Positions 6,556 to 11,871 of a DNA stretch of 11,871 bases are shown here, piece after piece. The translations under genes were made by a program, and so were the position numbers. The notes beneath the pieces were generated by a model that saw only the letters and a list, made by a program, of their open reading frames with translations, did no database searches and was not told the origin of the DNA. This DNA comes from DATHXC01 sp041662005 (lineage in GTDB: Bacteria > Pseudomonadota > Gammaproteobacteria > Burkholderiales > Methylophilaceae), in the NCBI GenBank assembly GCA_041662005.1, contig JBAZTJ010000084.1, forward strand, positions 1 through 11,871. The letters are read 5' to 3'. Numbering within the stretch: the first letter of the stretch is position 1; each line of letters begins with the position of its first letter.

Positions 6556-8006
6556 CTACCTTGGCACCAGGAATATCGACTTCTCGGCCACGATTTCCTT
6601 GCTTTCCAGCGACTGTATCTGGAACTCCACCTTATGAGAGCCTGGCTCGATGGAGCCATCAGGAATCTCCAGGCGTACAGATATCCAGCGCGCCTCCGCT
6701 GGCTCTACAGTAATAGTCCGGTTGACTTCTTCGCCATCGGACTCAACGATCAGGCCTTCAATACCACTGGCGCTGATACGATAATGCTGGACAGTTTCTG
6801 TCGCATTCATAATCTGCAGGCGGTACACATTCTCCAGCAGGCCACCATCCACCAGCCGTGCCATCACACCGCGATCGCGTACCACATCCACCCGGAAAGG
6901 GGTCCTCAGCCACAGGCTGACCAGCAAACCAGTCACCAGCAAGGTCAGGATAGTGGCATAGATCAGCACGCGCGGCCGCACTATGCGTTGCAGCATTTGC
7001 TTGTGCGTCCAATTATTAGTGACTGCATGCTGGGTAGAGTATTTAACCAGCCCACGCGCGTAGCCCATCTTGTCCATCACCGTATCGCAGACATCGGCAC
7101 AGGCACCGCAACCTATGCATTCATATTGCAGCCCTTTGCGGATATCAATGCCGGTGGGGCAAACCTGTACACACAGGCTGCAATCGATACAGGAACCCAG
7201 ACCGTGGCTGTCACTCTCCACCTTGCGCGAACGACCGCCGCGTGGCTCACCACGAGCCTCGTCGTAGGTAACAATCAGGGTATCGTCATCGAACATGGCA
7301 CTCTGGAAACGTGCATAAGGGCACATGTATTTGCAGACCTGCTCACGCATGAAGCCTGCATTCCATAAGTAGCAAAGCCATAGAACAACACCCAGAAGGT
7401 TTCCCATGGGCCTACATCATAATGAATAAATTCGGCCAGTAATTCGCGGATAGGCGTGAAATACCCGACAAAAGTAAAGCCTGTCCACAGCGCAAAAGTA
7501 ATCCAGACAAAGTGCTTGCTGCCTTTTTTCAGCAGCTTTTTAGCCGACATCGCTGATTCATCGAGCTTGATGCGGGCAGCACGGTCGCCTTCAATCTTGG
7601 ACTCTATCCAGAGGAATATTTCGGTATACACCGTTTGCGGGCAGGTATAACCGCACCATAACCGCCCGGCAACCGCGGTGAATAGAAACAGGGAAAGTGC
7701 GGAAATAATAAGGATAGCTGTCAGGTAGATCAGATCCTGCGGGTAAAACACCAGGTTGAAGATATAAAAACGCTTGGCTTCCAGATCAAACAGCAGGGCC
7801 TGACGCTGGCCCCATTCCAGCCATGGCATGCCATAAAAAAACAGCTGGGTCAGCCAGATCATGACCCAGCGCCACTTGGTAAAAAAACCCGAAATGCTGC
7901 GCGGATAAATTTTTTCCTGCGCAGCATATAAGGAGACCACTACCGCCTCAGGTAACCCATCCGAGGGATTTGCTTCTTCTTTAGTAATGGTCTGCGGGCT
8001 ATTCAT
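6556..8006 (-). CDS. ccoG: CcoG (RdxA/FixG) membrane iron-sulfur protein, broken by a one-base frameshift
   Basis: Polyferredoxin-like inner-membrane protein for cbb3 oxidase biogenesis; CcoG of Rhodobacter was reported to reduce Cu(II) to Cu(I) for the CuB site. The N-terminal frame (from 8006) gives about 214 residues with several membrane segments and WCGYTCPQTVYTEIFLWIE (Cys 118 and 122). At 7362/7363 the frame breaks. The next frame carries NAGFMREQVCKYMCPYARF, two [4Fe-4S] motifs (CIDCSLCVQVCP, then CIGCGACADVC), a last membrane helix and the periplasmic beta domain, ending at a TAG (6558-6556). Adding one base restores FYGFATYGNAGF, the normal family sequence, and a 483-residue protein of normal length. 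The cause is either a sequencing error or a recent mutation. AGGAG, overlapping the ccoP stop region, sits about 9 bases before the ATG. ccoP ends 12 bases upstream. Confidence 0.9.
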
Positions 8007-8018
8007 GTATCAACACTC

Positions 8019-8960
8019 CTACTTTGCTGCGGTACTTGAAGGGGCAAGGCTTGATGGCGCAAGGTTAGATAAACCCCAGACATAAGCCGCCAGTACGTGA
8101 ATTTGCTCAGGCGTGAATTTTGTTGCTTGTGCCGGCATCTGGTTGGTTTTGCCTTCGTTGATGCGTTTGATGATGGCAGCTTCGCCAGCACCATGCAGCC
8201 ATATCTTATCGCTGAGGTTAGGTGCACCTATAGCGATATTGCCCTTGCCATCAGCGCCGTGACAGGCGGCACAGGCAGCAAACTTTTCCTTACCCAATGC
8301 GGCGCGTGCAGCATCGTGCGTACTTTCGGAAAGGCTGAGCACATAATTGGCCACATTCTTCACATCATCCTCATTACCCACTGCGGCTGCCATGGGTGGC
8401 ATCATGCCGACACGTCCGCCAGTGATGGTGGTCTGGATAATTTCAGGGGTTCCACCATGTAACCAGTCGTTATCGGTAAGATTAGGAAAGCCGCGGCTTC
8501 CTCGGGCATCTGAACCATGGCACTGCGCGCAGTTGTTCATGAACAGGCGCTCACCAATGGCCTTGGCTTCAGCATTGGCAGCCAACTCATTGACCGGCAT
8601 GGCAGCAAACTTGGCGTAAAGTGGCTCTAACGCCTTGTTGGCAGCAGCGACCTCCTTATCATACTGATTCACTTCAGACCAACCCAGCTTGCCCTCGAAA
8701 CGACCCAGGCCGGGATAAGCAGCCAGATAGATCAAGCTAAACACGATGGTGATAATGAACAACCATACCCACCAGCGCGGAAGTGGATTGTTCATCTCGC
8801 GCAGATTGCCATCCCATACATGGCCACTAGTGTTATCGCCGTTGGCAGACGCCACTTTCGTCTTGCTGGTTACCCACAACAACAAGGCGCAGCCAAAAAT
8901 ACCACCCAGGCTAATGACCGTAATGAAGACAGGCCAAAAATTACTCGTAAAGTCACTCAT
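8019..8960 (-). CDS. ccoP: cbb3 cytochrome c oxidase subunit III, dihaem cytochrome c CcoP
   Basis: Membrane-anchored dihaem cytochrome c that takes electrons from soluble cytochrome c and passes them via CcoO to CcoN. It has 313 residues: two N-terminal membrane helices (about 10-31 and 62-82, as in most proteobacterial CcoP), then two periplasmic cytochrome c domains with CAQCH (144-148) and CAACH (230-234). Probable axial methionines lie in RVGMMPPM (about 186-190) and NQMPAQ (275). The C-terminus carries a small duplication, NLAPSSLAPSSTAAK, also visible as an imperfect tandem repeat in the DNA near 8040-8072. AAAGGA stands 8 bases ahead of the ATG. ccoQ ends 11 bases upstream and ccoG begins 12 bases downstream, consistent with one operon. 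Confidence 0.97.
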   Translation of the reverse strand: MSDFTSNFWPVFITVISLGGIFGCALLLWVTSKTKVASANGDNTSGHVWDGNLREMNNPLPRWWVWLFIITIVFSLIYLAAYPGLGRFEGKLGWSEVNQYDKEVAAANKALEPLYAKFAAMPVNELAANAEAKAIGERLFMNNCAQCHGSDARGSRGFPNLTDNDWLHGGTPEIIQTTITGGRVGMMPPMAAAVGNEDDVKNVANYVLSLSESTHDAARAALGKEKFAACAACHGADGKGNIAIGAPNLSDKIWLHGAGEAAIIKRINEGKTNQMPAQATKFTPEQIHVLAAYVWGLSNLAPSSLAPSSTAAK

Positions 8961-8971
8961 TTTATTTTCCT

Positions 8972-9109
8972 TTAGTCTTCTTTAAATGGCAGGTTGGCTG
9001 CATCTTTAAAGTCTGATGTACTGCGATTGCGCCAGGCCCAGACCGCGATGCCGACAAACACGATAAAGCTGGCAACGGTCGCCAATATGCGTAGTGTATT
9101 AATGTCCAT
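8972..9109 (-). CDS. ccoQ: cbb3 oxidase small subunit CcoQ
   Basis: Single-helix accessory subunit that stabilises the cbb3 complex. It has 45 residues and begins MDINTLRILATVAS. There is one membrane helix (about 6-26, ending VWAWRNR) and a short charged tail ending DAANLPFKED, all typical of CcoQ. The small size is normal for the family. AAGGAG lies about 8 bases before the ATG at 9109, a good Shine-Dalgarno that supports this start over the out-of-frame ATG at 9116. It sits between ccoO (30 bases upstream) and ccoP (11 bases downstream), the canonical place for ccoQ. Confidence 0.93.
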   Translation of the reverse strand: MDINTLRILATVASFIVFVGIAVWAWRNRSTSDFKDAANLPFKED

Positions 9110-9139
9110 GATGCATTCTCCTTAATCGCTTCAAGTGCA

Positions 9140-9766
9140 TTACTTCAAATTAGTGCCAAGGATTTGCAGGTAGGCCACCAACGCATCCAGCTCGGTTTTA
9201 CCCTTCACTTCCTCTGCAGCACCTGCAATTTCAGCATCGGTATACGGCACACCGACCATGCGCAATGCACGCATGCGCGGAGCCATGCCTTCTGGGTCTA
9301 CCAGCGCTTTTTCCAGGAAGGGGTACATAGGCATAATGGATTCAGGTACCAGATCGCGTGGATTGATCAAATGGATACGGTGCCATTCATCGCTATACCT
9401 GCCGCCAACACGGTGCAAATCCGGACCTGTGCGCTTACTACCCCATTGGAACGGATGGTCGTAAACGAACTCGCCAGCCACTGAGTAATGCCCGTAACGC
9501 AGAGTTTCGGCGCGGAACGGACGTATCATTTGCGAATGGCAGTTGTAGCAACCTTCACGCAGGTAGATGTCACGCCCGGCCAGTTGCACCGGCGTGTATG
9601 GCATCAAGCCCTTAATTGGTTCAGTAGTGGATTTCTGGAAGAACAGCGGCACAATTTCTACTATGCCGCCGAAAGCCACTACTAACAGAATCAGCACTAT
9701 CATCAGAAAGTTACTGGTCTCAATTTTCTCGTGGCTGAAGCCACTTTTTGTCTCTTGGTTTGACAT
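9140..9766 (-). CDS. ccoO: cbb3 cytochrome c oxidase subunit II, monohaem cytochrome c CcoO
   Basis: Membrane-anchored monohaem cytochrome c that carries electrons from CcoP to the CcoN active site. It has 208 residues, the usual size. One N-terminal membrane anchor (about 19-42) is followed by REGCYNCHSQMIRPFRAET with CX2CH (C73, C76, H77), and a probable axial Met in ESIMPMYPF (M145 or M147). RTGPDLHRVGGRYSDEWHR is strongly conserved in CcoO/FixO. The ATG at 9766 is preceded by AAGGAT, which overlaps the ccoN stop codon, so translation is probably coupled. The gap to ccoN is 11 bases. Confidence 0.97.
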   Translation of the reverse strand: MSNQETKSGFSHEKIETSNFLMIVLILLVVAFGGIVEIVPLFFQKSTTEPIKGLMPYTPVQLAGRDIYLREGCYNCHSQMIRPFRAETLRYGHYSVAGEFVYDHPFQWGSKRTGPDLHRVGGRYSDEWHRIHLINPRDLVPESIMPMYPFLEKALVDPEGMAPRMRALRMVGVPYTDAEIAGAAEEVKGKTELDALVAYLQILGTNLK

Positions 9767-9777
9767 GGTGATTATCC

Positions 9778-11214
9778 TTAAGCGTGAGCAGCAACAGCTG
9801 GAATCTCTGCCACTGCAGATTTACCCGCAGCCGCTGTTTTGAGTACATTCCATAACATGATCAACATCCCGCTCAGGTATAACAGGCCACCCAGCAGACG
9901 TATGATGTAGTAGGGATGCTTGGCTTTCACGCTCTCTACAAAGGTGTAAGTGAGTGTGCCGTCAGTATTGATAGCGCGCCACATCAAACCTTCCATCACG
10001 CCTGAAATCCACAGTGCGGAGATGTAGAGCACGATACCGACAGTAGCCAACCAGAAATGCCACTCAATGGCACTCATGCTATGCATCTGCTTGCGACCGA
10101 ACAGGCGTGGCACCATGTAATAGAGTGCACCCATTGAAACCAGACCTACCCAACCCAGGGCACCAGAGTGCACGTGGCCTACGGTCCAGTCGGTATAGTG
10201 TGAAAGCGAGTTGACGGTTTTAATCGCCATCATCGGGCCTTCAAAAGTACTCATGCCGTAGAAAGACAGGGAAACAATCAGGAAGCGCAAGATAGGATCG
10301 GTGCGTAATTTGTGCCATGCGCCTGACAAGGTCATCATGCCGTTGATCATGCCGCCCCAGCTTGGTGCCAGCAGGATCAGCGAGAACACCATACCTAAAG
10401 ACTGAGTCCAGTCGGGCAAAGCGGTGTAATGCAGATGGTGAGGACCCGCCCACATGTAGGTGAAAATCAGCGCCCAGAAGTGCACGATAGACAGGCTGTA
10501 AGAATACACAGGACGATCAGCCTGCTTAGGAACAAAGTAGTACATGATCCCCAGGAAGCCGGCAGTCAGGAAGAAACCTACCGCATTGTGACCGTACCAC
10601 CATTGCACCATGGCATCCTGCACACCGGCATAGGCCGAGTAGGACTTCATGAAGCCGGCAGGCACTTCAGCACTGTTCACGATATGCAGCAAGGCTACCG
10701 CGATGATGAATGCCCCGAAGAACCAGTTAGCCACGTAGATATGCTTGACCTTGCGCGTACCGATAGTACCGAAGAACACAATCGCATAAGACACCCACAC
10801 GACTGCAATCAGGATATCAATCGGCCACTCCAGCTCGGCGTATTCCTTGCCCGTGGTGTAGCCCAGCGGCAGGGAGATCGCAGCTGCCACAATGACAACC
10901 TGCCACGCCCAGAACGTGAGTGAAGCAAGCTTGGGCATGAACAGGCTGACCTGACAGGTACGTTGCACTACATAATAAGAAGTCGCAAACAGTGTGGAAC
11001 CGCCAAAAGCAAAAATCACGGCATTGGTATGAAGAGGACGCAGACGACCGAAAGTGGTCCACGGCAGGCCTAGGTTGAGTTCTGGCCAGACGAGTTGAGC
11101 GGCGATAATCACGCCCATCAACATGCCCACCACACCCCAGACCACAGCCATGATAGAGAACTGCCGTACAACCTTGTCGCTGTACGTGGTTGCTTGTGTA
11201 TTTAGGTATTGCAT
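9778..11214 (-). CDS. ccoN: cbb3 cytochrome c oxidase catalytic subunit I, CcoN
   Basis: Membrane haem-copper oxidase subunit that reduces O2 to water at a haem b3-CuB centre and pumps protons, with high oxygen affinity. It has 478 residues and about 12 membrane helices. Metal ligands are visible: H62 (RPLHTNAV) and H349 for low-spin haem b; H347 (TVGHVHS) for haem b3; H209 (YGHNAV), H259 and H260 (GPHHLHY) for CuB; and Y253, the helix-VII tyrosine expected to be cross-linked to a CuB histidine in C-type oxidases. No key residue is missing. AAGGGG stands about 8 bases before the ATG. The leader holds a perfect palindrome (11231-11247) and a perfect FNR box (11280-11293), so ccoN probably starts its own low-oxygen-induced transcript. 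The ccoS stop lies 75 bases upstream. Confidence 0.98.
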   Translation of the reverse strand: MQYLNTQATTYSDKVVRQFSIMAVVWGVVGMLMGVIIAAQLVWPELNLGLPWTTFGRLRPLHTNAVIFAFGGSTLFATSYYVVQRTCQVSLFMPKLASLTFWAWQVVIVAAAISLPLGYTTGKEYAELEWPIDILIAVVWVSYAIVFFGTIGTRKVKHIYVANWFFGAFIIAVALLHIVNSAEVPAGFMKSYSAYAGVQDAMVQWWYGHNAVGFFLTAGFLGIMYYFVPKQADRPVYSYSLSIVHFWALIFTYMWAGPHHLHYTALPDWTQSLGMVFSLILLAPSWGGMINGMMTLSGAWHKLRTDPILRFLIVSLSFYGMSTFEGPMMAIKTVNSLSHYTDWTVGHVHSGALGWVGLVSMGALYYMVPRLFGRKQMHSMSAIEWHFWLATVGIVLYISALWISGVMEGLMWRAINTDGTLTYTFVESVKAKHPYYIIRLLGGLLYLSGMLIMLWNVLKTAAAGKSAVAEIPAVAAHA

Positions 11215-11230
11215 TTAGTAACCCCTTTTT

Positions 11231-11247
11231 CTTGTGAATTTCACAAG
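11231..11247. repeat. Perfect 8+1+8 palindrome in the ccoN leader (candidate operator or mRNA hairpin)
   Basis: CTTGTGAA-T-TTCACAAG is a perfect inverted repeat 17 to 33 bases before the ccoN ATG. If the FNR box acts at -41.5, transcription starts near 11245, so the palindrome would cover roughly -2 to +15. The core TGTGA-N3-TCACA uses CRP-like half-sites, but the spacer is 3 rather than 6, so it is not a normal CRP site. There is no T tract for termination. The binding factor, if any, is unknown. Confidence 0.6.
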
Positions 11248-11279
11248 ATGCAGTGTGCCTAAGTTTGCATGTACCTCAT

Positions 11280-11293
11280 TTGATACAAATCAA
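11280..11293. promoter_or_regulatory. Perfect FNR/ANR box upstream of ccoN, overlapping the ccoS stop
   Basis: TTGAT-ACAA-ATCAA matches the FNR/ANR consensus at all 10 defined positions. Its centre is 72 bases before the ccoN ATG. Class II activation would put the transcription start near 11245, with a leader of about 31 nt. No strong -10 is present (best fit CACACT at 11257-11252), which is common at FNR-dependent promoters. The box covers the TGA stop of ccoS (11292-11290), so it is partly embedded in coding sequence. The likely activator is the FNR-type protein encoded in this same window. Confidence 0.87.
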
Positions 11294-11427
11294 TCATCGT
11301 GCAGAATACGTTCACCTTCTGCTTCAATATCCTCGAACTGGCCGGAATTGATCGCCCACCATAGTCCACCCAGAATGAGCAGTACCAGAATGACAGACAA
11401 AGGAATCAGCAGAAAAAGAATATCCAT
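11290..11427 (-). CDS. ccoS: cbb3 oxidase maturation protein CcoS
   Basis: Small single-helix membrane protein needed, in Rhodobacter, for cofactor insertion into cbb3 oxidase. It has 45 residues: MDILFLLIPLSVILVLLILG begins the membrane helix, then GLWWAINSGQFEDIE, where the W-A-x-x-x-G-Q-F-(D/E)-D pattern is the CcoS/FixS signature, and a short acidic tail. The start codon shares one base with the stop of ccoI (TAATG at 11429-11425), so translation is probably coupled. Its last codons overlap the FNR box for ccoN. Confidence 0.93.
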   Translation of the reverse strand: MDILFLLIPLSVILVLLILGGLWWAINSGQFEDIEAEGERILHDD

Positions 11428-11871
11428 TAGCTCGCTTCCAGCACATTAGGGGCAACGCGCGACAAGCGCGCCGCATTGAGAATTACCAACAACGAGCTAA
11501 GCGCCATGCCCAGGCCCGCAAGCCAGGCTGGCAACATACCGGCTACCGCCAACGGCACGCAGATTGCGTTGTAGGCAGCCGCCCATATCAGGTTTTGTTT
11601 GACAATACGCATGGTGCGTTGCGCCTGGATAATCAGGTGCGGCACCATTGCCAGCTGCCCCCCCATCACCACGAAATCGGATTGCGCCTGCGCCAGCGGT
11701 ACCGCCTGGCCCATGGCAATGGAAACATGCGCACTCGCCAGTACCGGCCCGTCATTCAGCCCATCGCCCACCATGGCAACCTTGCGGCCCTGCTGCTGCA
11801 AACCTTGAATGCGCGCCAGCTTATTCTTCGGCGTGCCGCTGCCACGCGCCTGGGCAAGGCCCACCATGGCC
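11427..11871 (-). CDS. ccoI: Copper-transporting P1B-type ATPase CcoI/FixI, C-terminal part (runs off the window)
   Basis: Inner-membrane copper pump that supplies cbb3 oxidase assembly. Only the last 147 residues are present; the gene begins beyond base 11871. Seen: the end of the P domain with MVGDGLNDGPVLASAHVSIAMG (hinge GDGxND), then the last two membrane helices. These hold the Cu(I)-ATPase signatures YNAICVP (YN-x4-P) and MALSS (M-x2-SS), which point to Cu(I) rather than Zn or Cd as cargo. The position directly before ccoS, with a one-base overlap, and next to ccoN supports the CcoI/FixI (CtpA-like) role rather than a general CopA detoxification pump. The N-terminal metal-binding domain and the CPC motif cannot be seen here. 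Confidence 0.9.
   Translation of the reverse strand, partial: AMVGLAQARGSGTPKNKLARIQGLQQQGRKVAMVGDGLNDGPVLASAHVSIAMGQAVPLAQAQSDFVVMGGQLAMVPHLIIQAQRTMRIVKQNLIWAAAYNAICVPLAVAGMLPAWLAGLGMALSSLLVILNAARLSRVAPNVLEAS

Noticed and set aside
6547..7368. Long plus-strand open frame (273 codons) opposite ccoG
   Set aside because: It lies antisense to the well-supported ccoG ferredoxin and C-terminal domains; its product has no recognisable domain and is rich in His and Gln, as expected of a reverse-frame shadow.
9359..9372. GATTGATCAAATG within ccoO considered as an FNR site
   Set aside because: TTGATCAA has no 4-base spacer and sits inside conserved coding sequence.
10429..10923. Plus-strand open frame (164 codons) opposite ccoN
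   Set aside because: It is antisense to strongly conserved CcoN helices, and the translation shows no family features or plausible start site.

Overview
The window is the microaerobic-respiration locus of a Gram-negative bacterium, most likely a betaproteobacterium. A Methylophilaceae-type methylotroph is a reasonable guess from protein flavour and gene order, but nothing in the window proves it. Base composition looks moderate and even, with no insertion sequence, integrase, tRNA, rRNA or CRISPR array. The assembly looks like draft quality: there is a run of 10 N inside one gene, and one otherwise intact gene (ccoG) carries a single-base frameshift.

Layout. At the left edge (1-345, minus) is the N-terminal part of hemN, the oxygen-independent coproporphyrinogen III oxidase. 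It diverges from an FNR-type regulator gene (560-1279, plus; possible longer start at 485). A near-consensus FNR/ANR box (412-425) lies between them. A radical SAM gene of unknown substrate follows fnr on the plus strand (1359-2193) and is interrupted by the N run. It converges on a large minus-strand P-type ATPase of the Ca2+/SERCA-Pmr1 type (2233-4887). The rest of the window is one minus-strand gene train, read from right to left: ccoI (partial) - ccoS - ccoN - ccoO - ccoQ - ccoP - ccoG - ccoH - ubiM-like flavin hydroxylase.

How it works together. CcoNOQP is the cbb3-type high-affinity cytochrome c oxidase. CcoI (copper ATPase), CcoS, CcoG (membrane iron-sulfur protein, reported as a cupric reductase) and CcoH are its assembly factors. 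HemN supplies haem when oxygen is scarce. FNR is the oxygen sensor, and its predicted sites sit in front of both ccoN and hemN/fnr. The UbiM-like hydroxylase, 18 nt behind ccoH, would link ubiquinone synthesis to the same transcription unit. The gene order ISNOQPGH, with the assembly genes ccoIS upstream of the structural genes, differs from the common NOQP-GHIS order.

The points most worth a second look are a perfect FNR box overlapping the ccoS stop codon, a perfect 8+1+8 palindrome in the ccoN leader about where transcription should start, the ccoG frameshift, the shortened CcoH, and the flavin hydroxylase placed in the cco train. I see no wholly new system. The window is a well-known respiratory module with unusual arrangement and regulatory details. 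No gene-free stretch exceeds 300 bases; the longest is the 214-base hemN-fnr intergenic region.
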